A stretch of DNA of 6,254 bases from an uncultured Bacteroides sp. (lineage in GTDB: Bacteria; Bacteroidota; Bacteroidia; Bacteroidales; Bacteroidaceae). The position numbers and the translations under genes were made by a program. The stretch covers positions 1 through 6,254 of the forward strand of contig NZ_URFY01000100.1 in the NCBI RefSeq assembly GCF_900547205.1, written 5' to 3'. The notes beneath the pieces are model-generated. The model saw only the letters and a list, made by a program, of their open reading frames with translations. It did no database searches and had not been told where the DNA came from. Positions 1 through 5,595 of the stretch are shown piece after piece (position 1 is the stretch's first letter; each line of letters opens with the position of its first letter).

Positions 1-72
1 ACCATTCGTATGGGGAATAGTTATAATTGGGCGCCGGACATCGACTGCTTTACATTGACTAAAGAGTTATAA
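1..72 (+). CDS. C-terminal tail of a probable secreted carbohydrate-binding protein (partial)
   Basis: Only the last 23 codons of this gene are in the window; frame 1 is open from base 1 to the TAA at 70-72. The tail reads IRMGNSYNW followed by APDIDCFTL. The pattern 'I.xGN...aPDID.f.L' is the last beta-strand pair seen at the C-terminus of many carbohydrate-binding modules of the CBM6/CBM35 type attached to Bacteroides glycoside hydrolases. This resemblance is from memory of the family, and the stretch is too short to name an enzyme. It is the only gene on the plus strand, is convergent with the operon to its right, and is followed 13 bases later by a hairpin terminator. That a real gene ends here is supported by the terminator position and the non-random sequence; the family assignment is tentative. 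Confidence 0.6.
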   Translation, partial: TIRMGNSYNWAPDIDCFTLTKEL

Positions 73-85
73 AGAATAAAACAGG

Positions 86-122
86 AAAGAGAGGATGTCT
101 GTTTGGATCACATCCTCTCTTT
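86..122 (+). terminator. Intrinsic terminator between convergent genes
   Basis: A perfect 13-bp stem is formed by 86-98 (AAAGAGAGGATGT) and 110-122 (ACATCCTCTCTTT), with an 11-base loop. On the plus strand it is followed by further Ts to 124, so it fits as a rho-independent terminator for the gene ending at 72. On the minus strand the stem is the same and starts 7 bases after the stop of the gene at 129-947. The T-run there is shorter (TTT, then CCTGTTTTATT), so it may work in both directions, less well for the minus strand. Confidence 0.85.
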
Positions 123-128
123 TTACAA

Positions 129-947
129 TCAATCCATTATAGTCACACACGCTTTCTCGGACAAAGTCACCGCAAGTTCAGAACCATCTTCTATAGGAAT
201 CCAGAACATACGCTTACACTCCCCTTTTTGAAGGAATACATGAGAACTGTCTCCCGTCAGATACTCCGTATCAATGTGGCAATCATCCACGTTTACCGAC
301 CAATCACTCATCAAACTCAGGTCTAAATGCAGATTTTTAATAGTGCCACTCTGAAAGTCTACCTTGGGACCACTCCTCATTATATTCAACGCTTCGAAAT
401 TGCAAGAATTCATCACTAGAGAATTTGAAATATTAATTGATAAAGAATCCTTTGCGATATTTTCGAGACTTATATTCTGGCCACTAATATCATCCATAAT
501 ACATTCCACATCTTGGGTCATGCTCAATTGCATATCTCCAATATTCAGTCCTACATACTTTGAGTCTTTAAACTCTTCTTTCAATTTATCTATAGGATAA
601 TCCAAAAGAATCTTCAATGTATCCTCCACAACAGTCATTTTCAGATAATCGCTCACCTTCTCCGAGCAAGAAAACGTATTCTTTTCCCCATTTGAAGGAG
701 TCACTTTCAAAAGAGAATTTGCCAACCAAATTCTGCTACCGTTTCTGCTACCGTCCGTTTTCATTTTCTCTTGAGCTAACCATATAACCCGGAAGGAAGG
801 CAATTCTTTGGTTACCCTTTCGCCCTGCAAATTAAAACTTCTCGGAGTGTATGGTTCCGCTGTAAAATACATTGTAAGCATTCCGCCTATCAGTACGCAG
901 AATCCTGCTACTAAAAGGCCTATCAATATATAAGTTGTACGTTTCAT
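129..947 (-). CDS. Membrane-anchored protein of unknown function, last gene of the ABC operon
   Basis: A 272-residue protein that I do not recognise. It begins MKRTT, followed by one hydrophobic segment at about residues 6-28, then a long polar remainder. There is no usable lipobox (C17 is preceded by F), so a single N-terminal membrane anchor with the bulk outside the cytoplasm is inferred. Residues 130-270 are rich in short alternating strands with N, S, D and G turns, such as NISLENI, LSINISNS and KNLHLDLSL. This suggests a beta-helix or beta-solenoid fold like that of DUF2807/GIN-type envelope proteins found beside similar ABC genes in Bacteroidota, but I see no sequence motif that proves membership. 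I chose the ATG at 945-947 because the signal-anchor begins there. An in-frame start at 1019 would add 24 polar residues and overlap the regulator gene by 62 bases. The gap to the regulator is 10 bases, so it is almost certainly co-transcribed and may be an accessory or sensor of the transporter (inference). Confidence 0.8.
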   Translation of the reverse strand: MKRTTYILIGLLVAGFCVLIGGMLTMYFTAEPYTPRSFNLQGERVTKELPSFRVIWLAQEKMKTDGSRNGSRIWLANSLLKVTPSNGEKNTFSCSEKVSDYLKMTVVEDTLKILLDYPIDKLKEEFKDSKYVGLNIGDMQLSMTQDVECIMDDISGQNISLENIAKDSLSINISNSLVMNSCNFEALNIMRSGPKVDFQSGTIKNLHLDLSLMSDWSVNVDDCHIDTEYLTGDSSHVFLQKGECKRMFWIPIEDGSELAVTLSEKACVTIMD

Positions 948-957
948 ATTCTCTATT

Positions 958-1326
958 TTACTTTTCTTTCTTACAAAATTCCCGATACATATCTGTAATC
1001 TCCTTAATGGGGATATCAAGTGTCTTTATCTGCCGGAAGAAATAATCCAATTCTTCCTTCAAAAATGTATTCTTTCGTAAAGAATGAATAAGTTCTCTTG
1101 CTCCGATAGCGACAAAATATCCAATTCCTCGTTTATTATAGATAATATTCTGTTGCTGAAGATAGTCAAAGGAACGCATCACTGTATTGGCATTCACCTC
1201 CACAATGGCAGCATACTCTCTGACAGAAGGGATGCGCCCTTCCTCCGGATATTGCCCAAGCAATATCTCATCACAGATTCTATCTGCAATCTGTAAATAA
1301 ATAGCCTTACTTTCTTTAAAATTCAT
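958..1326 (-). CDS. GntR-family transcriptional regulator, YtrA subfamily
   Basis: A 122-residue DNA-binding repressor. The winged helix-turn-helix covers about residues 8-72: an opening AIYLQIADRI helix, the G.IPSVRE segment at 30-37, the recognition helix VNANTVMRSFDYL at 44-56, and the wing ending GIGYFV at 67-72. All are hallmarks of GntR proteins. Only about 50 residues follow, which is the short helical dimerisation tail of the YtrA subfamily, not the longer FadR or HutC effector domains. In Bacillus subtilis the namesake YtrA represses its own ABC-transporter operon, which responds to cell-wall-acting antibiotics. Here the gene lies 12 bases after the permease gene and 10 before the unknown membrane protein. 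Autoregulation through the palindrome at 3048-3069 is the natural inference. The inducing signal cannot be read from the sequence. Confidence 0.93.
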   Translation of the reverse strand: MNFKESKAIYLQIADRICDEILLGQYPEEGRIPSVREYAAIVEVNANTVMRSFDYLQQQNIIYNKRGIGYFVAIGARELIHSLRKNTFLKEELDYFFRQIKTLDIPIKEITDMYREFCKKEK

Positions 1327-1338
1327 AAGTTTACAGTA

Positions 1339-2163
1339 TTACATTCTGTTAATAATTTCAGATTCCTTAAAGCGGAAATAAGCCAGTGTCCAATTCAGGA
1401 GAGCAAAGAACGTGAAAGTAGCAATTGACAGCCATAAAAAAGTTTCATCCGATATGCTTCCTCCAATATAAGAAACATTTTTATGCTTAAACAACAGTTT
1501 TCCAAGAAAAGCTGCAACTGAAAAATAAACAGTAGCGATGATGGCTATGGCAGAAAATGTTTTCAGAAATGCATTCTTCGGCCAGATTGAACTACCCAAT
1601 ACAAATAATGACTGCCCAAAGAAATAGCTGGCAATGACAGTTAAAAACTGCAGAGGAGTTCTGAACAGCGTATAATAATCGGGGTTTTTACCAACCACGT
1701 GTGACAAATCGACAGGAGCGATGTAATCCTTCTCAGGATAAATCAACGAAAAAACATATACCCGTGTATAGTCCGCCAATTTATAACTTAACAGGTAAAC
1801 AACCAGAAATACGACTGTGAACACCATCCATCGAGAGAAGAACTTCTCGAAAGGAGTTGCCGGAGTCATCAATATAGAAGTGCGGCTTGTCTTCGACTTC
1901 ATCTTCTCCATCGTGAACGATGCACTCAGGCAACCAAATATCCACAAAGCCCAGATGAAAACTATCAGAAGAAACATCCATGTAGGATCTTCCGAAAAAT
2001 GATATTCAACTCTGTACGTGTAAGCACCGTTCCACACCATTACAACAGCCATCAACCCATAAAGCAAGACCAGACGGAGCACATTCGATTTCCAACTCTC
2101 CACCATCTCTTTACGGCAAAGATTCATAAAACGGGGTAAACTGAAAAAAGTATCTTTTATCAT
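1339..2163 (-). CDS. ABC-2-type transporter permease subunit
   Basis: A 274-residue integral inner-membrane protein with six hydrophobic segments at about residues 28-46, 61-84, 111-130, 171-192, 200-224 and 243-263. This is the six-helix layout of ABC-2 permeases. The N-terminus is short and basic with no cleavable signal. A loop of about 40 residues lies between helices 3 and 4 (131-170), with two conspicuous DY pairs and a GKNPDYY stretch. Sequence similarity to named exporters is not obvious to me, so the assignment rests on topology and on its position 6 bases after the ATPase gene. It presumably forms the membrane channel with two copies each of permease and ATPase. Substrate unknown; by analogy with the Ytr system, a lipid, peptide or cell-envelope stress role is possible. 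Confidence 0.85.
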   Translation of the reverse strand: MIKDTFFSLPRFMNLCRKEMVESWKSNVLRLVLLYGLMAVVMVWNGAYTYRVEYHFSEDPTWMFLLIVFIWALWIFGCLSASFTMEKMKSKTSRTSILMTPATPFEKFFSRWMVFTVVFLVVYLLSYKLADYTRVYVFSLIYPEKDYIAPVDLSHVVGKNPDYYTLFRTPLQFLTVIASYFFGQSLFVLGSSIWPKNAFLKTFSAIAIIATVYFSVAAFLGKLLFKHKNVSYIGGSISDETFLWLSIATFTFFALLNWTLAYFRFKESEIINRM

Positions 2164-2169
2164 CGCCTT

Positions 2170-3015
2170 TTATTTTTGAGTTTGAAACAATCGGGCTATC
2201 TCTTCGGGAGCAGCCAGCGTAGCATTAAAAAGAAGTTCGAGGTTGATATCCGATTCTTCCCCTTCTTTGTTGGGCAGCATCAGGAAATTCCCCTGAATGG
2301 AAGGAATCGCAAAAAGTGCAGCCTTCGCCAGTTCACGGTCGTCACTCTCCATGAAGTATAGTTTATCGCAGATATTACTTGTCGACTCGTCGAGCAACAC
2401 GCGGCTATCATCCATTATCAGCACATGATCGAGTACCTTATCTATATCACGCACCTGATGCGTGGAAATCACAACCGTCTTATCATCCGACATTCCCGAT
2501 GCCATAAACTTACGAAACTGACTCTTACCCGGAATATCCAACCCATTGGTCGGCTCATCCATCAGCAATAGGGAAGTATTCGTGGCTAGCGCAAAACTCA
2601 TGAACACCTTCTTCTTCTGTCCCATAGAAAGCGCACCAAGGTTGATGTCTATATCCATGTCAAAATAATGGAGATTCTTTATCATATCCTCTTTGCTGAA
2701 ACGAGGATAGAAAGGGCTGTTCAACTCGACATAACTAACAAGGGAAACCGGAGGCAATTCAAACTCTTCGGGCACGAGAAACATATCCTGCAACGTGATA
2801 GGCAACCGGCGGCGGACATCCGTATCGTGATATACCACCTTGCCACTTCGAGGGGTGAGCAGCCCGGACATCAGATAAAGGAGAGTGGACTTTCCCGCTC
2901 CATTCTTACCTAGCAAGCCATATACCCCGCCAGACTCTAATGAAAGAGAGAAATCGCGGAGCACTGCGCGCTTCGACTTACGGTAAGTGAATGATAGATT
3001 TTCTACTGCAATCAT
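2170..3015 (-). CDS. ABC transporter ATP-binding protein (YtrB-like)
   Basis: A 281-residue cytoplasmic ATPase that powers the adjacent permease. Visible motifs in order: Walker A GKNGAGKST at 36-44; an atypical Q-loop VPEEFELP at 81-88; a signature LSMGQKKK at 129-136; Walker B LLLMDE at 149-154 with catalytic E154; D-loop GLD at 158-160; and switch histidine H186 in STHQ. The signature is SMGQ in place of the usual SGGQ, common in YtrB-like proteins. After the nucleotide-binding domain (about residue 215) comes a C-terminal extension of some 65 residues with no motif I know; similar extensions occur in other YtrB-like ATPases. It is the first gene of the four-gene operon, with a promoter and palindrome 33-87 bases upstream. 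The start at 3015 gives the standard MIAVENLSF opening. A two-codon ORF (ATG CTA TGA, 3012-3020) overlaps this start. Confidence 0.95.
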   Translation of the reverse strand: MIAVENLSFTYRKSKRAVLRDFSLSLESGGVYGLLGKNGAGKSTLLYLMSGLLTPRSGKVVYHDTDVRRRLPITLQDMFLVPEEFELPPVSLVSYVELNSPFYPRFSKEDMIKNLHYFDMDIDINLGALSMGQKKKVFMSFALATNTSLLLMDEPTNGLDIPGKSQFRKFMASGMSDDKTVVISTHQVRDIDKVLDHVLIMDDSRVLLDESTSNICDKLYFMESDDRELAKAALFAIPSIQGNFLMLPNKEGEESDINLELLFNATLAAPEEIARLFQTQK

Positions 3016-3047
3016 AGCATTTTAGTTTAATGAATAACTGTATTTAT

Positions 3048-3069
3048 GTGTTCTAGTATATTAGTACAC
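3048..3069. promoter_or_regulatory. Probable operator for the YtrA-type regulator
   Basis: A 22-bp near-palindrome. The left arm is GTGTTCTAGTA and the right arm is TATTAGTACAC; nine of the eleven base pairs match, with mismatches at the fifth and ninth pairs from the outside. It lies 32 bases upstream of the ATPase start codon, 2 bp downstream of the predicted -7 element, so it would cover the transcription start. Long AT-rich palindromes with GT...AC ends are what dimeric GntR proteins bind. The link to the regulator encoded at 958-1326 is inferred from position and symmetry. Confidence 0.7.
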
Positions 3070-3071
3070 TG

Positions 3072-3102
3072 CAAAAGCAGGCAATCTTTTGAATAATCCA
3101 AT
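3072..3102 (-). promoter_or_regulatory. Predicted Bacteroides-type promoter of the ABC operon
   Basis: Read on the minus strand: ATTG at 3102-3099 (the -33 element, consensus TTTG), a 19-bp spacer, then TGCTTTTG at 3079-3072 (the -7 element, consensus TAnnTTTG; one mismatch at the conserved positions). The spacing of 19 fits the 19-21 bp known for the Bacteroides primary sigma factor. Transcription would begin inside the palindrome at 3048-3069, leaving a leader of about 45-55 bases. No experiment supports it here; the match and the position between terminator and operator are the evidence. Confidence 0.6.
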
Positions 3103-3121
3103 AGAAAAGCAGAAAAATGTG

Positions 3122-3161
3122 CAAAAAAAAGGAGAAGCTAAGATCACTCTCCGCTTCTCCT
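3122..3161 (-). terminator. Rho-independent terminator of the tonB-PBP-TPR operon
   Basis: On the minus strand, AGGAGAAGC (3161-3153) pairs with GCTTCTCCT (3138-3130) across a 14-base loop, and is followed directly by a run of eight Ts in all (3130-3123). The hairpin begins 27 bases after the stop codon of the TPR gene. It separates the right-hand operon from the ABC operon, which therefore needs its own promoter. Confidence 0.92.
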
Positions 3162-3188
3162 GTCACGACAAACAACTAAAATTATTCA

Positions 3189-4622
3189 CTATTTGATGCC
3201 GTCCAATGCCCTTTTAGCAGTAGCATTATCGGGGTCTATAGCCAGAATTTTGTTCCAGTAGTCTTTAGATTCGGGCAGCTTATTGGCTACCAGATAATAA
3301 TATCCAAGATAACTGTAACACTCCACTAAAGCTGAATTGTAGCGCGGGTCGTTTTTGCTTTCAAGCAAAGTAGCCACCTCTTCATAAAAAGGTTTAGCCA
3401 AACCCAAAGTTGTTTCGGGGTCGAGTGCCGAATTAGCACGTGCCCTCCAAAAATTACCCAGATAACTATCCGGCGCAGCATCCGCTATAGAATGGAAAAC
3501 AGAATCGGCGGCCACCAAGGCTTGTTTACGCTCTTCAGCATTGATAGTCAACGAATCGGATTGCGTGCCCGCACCATAGTAAAGCTTGCCAAGCTGAAAC
3601 TGCAAATCGGGAGTTTGTTTTTCCTTTTCGAGAGACGAATAGTACTTCTGATACGCTCCGATTGCTTTCTTATAATCATTCTTCTGCTCATAGGTAGAAG
3701 AGATATTCTTATATAAATCTATTTTTGCCGGGTCTAGCTCCACAGCCTTTTCATACTGACGAACCGCTTCATCATATTTCTTCAAGCTTTCGAGCAAATG
3801 CCCGAAATACATATAGTCCAAATAAGAATAATCGGCTTTATCGCTTTCATTAAAGAAAATATCTGCCGCTTTCAGCGCTTCGTCAAAACGCTTCAGATCG
3901 GTATAGTTATACATCGCCAGACGATTGAACGTAGCATGGCGCGGACTCTTTTTCAATCCCATATCCGCCACTTCGAGTGACTTTTCAAAATCGTGATTCA
4001 GAAACAAGGCGAATGCATACTTCACTAAATCTTCTTCCGTAGCCGTAGGTCCCATCGCAAAACGGGAATAGGCGTCAGCTGCTTTGCTAAAGTCATTCTT
4101 CAGGTAATAAATTTCGGCTAGCTTTTTATCTATCGCCGTATTAGACGGTTCCATAGCTTTCAATTGATTCAGCTTCTCAATAGCAAGACTAGCATTAGCT
4201 GATTTATAAATATCCGCATATTTCAGATAAGCACCCGTGCAATGCGAATCGAAATAAATAGCTTCCTCATACTTCTGAGAAGCCAGTCCGGCATTCTTCT
4301 GTGTAGCAGCAATATCCCCTTCCAGCACGGATGCAAGGGCTGATTTACTATCCGCTTTCTTCGCAAGGGCGGCATATACCTGAGCTTCCGGCAGTTTGCC
4401 TGCGTCAAGGTAGGCTTCACCGATAGCAACCAAAAGCTGAACATTCTTTTTGTTTTTTCCTTTTATCAGATGATCGGCTTGCTCAGCAGCCTGAGCTGGA
4501 TCCGTCTGAATAATTTCTTTCAATTTTGCAACTTCCGCTTGCCACTCAGGAACAGGGGATTGTGCATAGAGCGACCCAATGGCTATAAACGCTCCGGCTA
4601 AAAACATTTGTACTCGTTTCAT
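3189..4622 (-). CDS. Secreted tetratricopeptide repeat protein
   Basis: A 477-residue protein with a cleavable signal peptide: MKRVQMF, a hydrophobic core, and a likely signal peptidase I site after SLYA (A20|Q21). The mature part is made of TPR-like helix pairs nearly throughout, about ten or more. The clearest are at about 265-298 (YEKAVELDP at 290-298), 299-332 (YKKAIGAYQKYY at 317-328) and 436-470 (WNKILAIDP at 456-464); weaker ones run from about 60 to 260. A less regular insertion lies at about 350-385. There is no enzymatic motif, so it is presumably a periplasmic protein-protein scaffold. It follows the PstS-like gene by 21 bases and ends the operon. The association of TonB, a PstS-like protein and a TPR protein is one I recognise from Bacteroidota genomes, which suggests that the TPR protein works with the TonB complex. 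Partner unknown. Confidence 0.9.
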   Translation of the reverse strand: MKRVQMFLAGAFIAIGSLYAQSPVPEWQAEVAKLKEIIQTDPAQAAEQADHLIKGKNKKNVQLLVAIGEAYLDAGKLPEAQVYAALAKKADSKSALASVLEGDIAATQKNAGLASQKYEEAIYFDSHCTGAYLKYADIYKSANASLAIEKLNQLKAMEPSNTAIDKKLAEIYYLKNDFSKAADAYSRFAMGPTATEEDLVKYAFALFLNHDFEKSLEVADMGLKKSPRHATFNRLAMYNYTDLKRFDEALKAADIFFNESDKADYSYLDYMYFGHLLESLKKYDEAVRQYEKAVELDPAKIDLYKNISSTYEQKNDYKKAIGAYQKYYSSLEKEKQTPDLQFQLGKLYYGAGTQSDSLTINAEERKQALVAADSVFHSIADAAPDSYLGNFWRARANSALDPETTLGLAKPFYEEVATLLESKNDPRYNSALVECYSYLGYYYLVANKLPESKDYWNKILAIDPDNATAKRALDGIK

Positions 4623-4643
4623 GATAGTTTCTAATTTTAGTTA

Positions 4644-5591
4644 TTATTCGTCTTTCACATGGACAATGCGTACCGGCTGTGTGGCCGGGACGAGTCCGGA
4701 TTTTAAAATGATTCGCTGCCCTTTGTCGGATGTCATAAAAGAAGTGAATCCCCAAGGCAGCCCGTTGCGGGGATCATTCAGTAAAGCATAAATGGGGCGT
4801 GCCAACGGATAGTTGCCATAATACAGATACGCCTGATAGGGCTTGTAACTGTTGGCAGGTGTTGCCACATCCTCGGCGCTCACCGCCATCACTCTGATTT
4901 CTTCGCGGAAAGAGAGATTGGTCGTATCACTGCGGTTGCCCAGCCAGTTCACTCCTATCACTCCCATTGCTCCGGGAGTTTTCGCCACATAGTCAATCAC
5001 CTGCTGATTGGTATTCAAAGCACTTACATTTCCTTCTGCCAACGGTTTGCCACCGCAGACAGAATCCATTGCATAGCGCACAGTACTTGAGTTCTTATTA
5101 TCGAACACTACCTGAATACCCTTCAGCCGGGAAGTTGGATTCAACTCTTTCCATTCGTTCGCTTCCCCCGTCAGGATACGACGGAAATCACGTACGCTCA
5201 ACAGAGAATCGGGGTTGGAACGATTGACAATTAGTGCCAGCCCATCCGTAGCCAGCTTAATCTCCCGAGGATAGAATTTGCGACTATGGAACGAATTGAT
5301 TTCTTCCTCTGTCAGTGTCCGGGTAGCAATCACCAACCGGACACTGTCTTTCAGAAGTAAATTAATCGCATCAACCTCGGTGGTGTAATGAGGAACAATT
5401 CCGGCCAGAGGATACAGGCTTTCAAACACATCAATTTCTTCCTGCACAATGGGTTCGAAACTTTCGTCCGCTGCAATAGCTATCACTCCGGACGAATACG
5501 TATCCGTCGGTCCTTCACCCGATTTGGAACGGCAGGCACTTAGCACCGCCACCAAAATGATTCCTATCAGCCAAAATTGTCTTTTCATCAT
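4644..5591 (-). CDS. PstS-like phosphate-type substrate-binding lipoprotein
   Basis: A 315-residue lipoprotein with a signal ending LSAC (residues 17-20); C20 would be lipidated. The residues after it (RSKSGEG) lack an obvious acidic surface-export signal, so it may stay on the periplasmic side. The rest is a type II periplasmic-binding fold as in PstS. It shows GVIAIAADESFEP at 35-47 in place of the usual GS(S/T) strand, LLLKDSVRLVIATR at 78-91, DGLALIVNRSNP at 116-127, a NSSTVRYAMD helix start at 167-176 matching the SGT..F anion-binding region, and MGVIGVNWLG at 209-218. The start could be M1 (5591) or M2 (5588); either gives the same lipoprotein. It lies 4 bases after tonB and no pstC, pstA or pstB is present in this window, so an ABC-uptake role is not supported here. 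Ligand (phosphate or other anion) is unproven. Confidence 0.88.
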   Translation of the reverse strand: MMKRQFWLIGIILVAVLSACRSKSGEGPTDTYSSGVIAIAADESFEPIVQEEIDVFESLYPLAGIVPHYTTEVDAINLLLKDSVRLVIATRTLTEEEINSFHSRKFYPREIKLATDGLALIVNRSNPDSLLSVRDFRRILTGEANEWKELNPTSRLKGIQVVFDNKNSSTVRYAMDSVCGGKPLAEGNVSALNTNQQVIDYVAKTPGAMGVIGVNWLGNRSDTTNLSFREEIRVMAVSAEDVATPANSYKPYQAYLYYGNYPLARPIYALLNDPRNGLPWGFTSFMTSDKGQRIILKSGLVPATQPVRIVHVKDE

Positions 5592-5595
5592 CTTA

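Noticed and set aside
364..600. Plus-strand open frame of 78 codons, and similar ones at 1084-1296, 2668-2913, 3492-3716 and 4967-5227
   Set aside because: All lie opposite well-supported minus-strand genes, with no recognisable domain and no promoter; they are antisense shadows.
948..1019. Upstream start at 1019 for the unknown membrane protein, giving 296 residues
   Set aside because: It would overlap the regulator gene by 62 bases and put 24 polar residues before a typical signal-anchor; the ATG at 947 fits better.
3073..3112. Direct repeat AAAAGCAG at 3073-3080 and 3105-3112
   Set aside because: Only 8 bp in AT-rich intergenic DNA; the first copy is explained by the -7 promoter element, and no further copies are seen.
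4546..4755. Minus-strand open frame across the TPR/PstS-like gene junction, and another at 4223-4444
   Set aside because: They overlap genuine genes in another frame and have low-complexity, Arg/His-rich translations unlike real proteins.
4644..5591. Naming the binding protein pstS with a phosphate-uptake role
   Set aside because: The fold fits, but no pst permease or ATPase genes are near and the anion-binding strand is altered, so the symbol would overstate the evidence.
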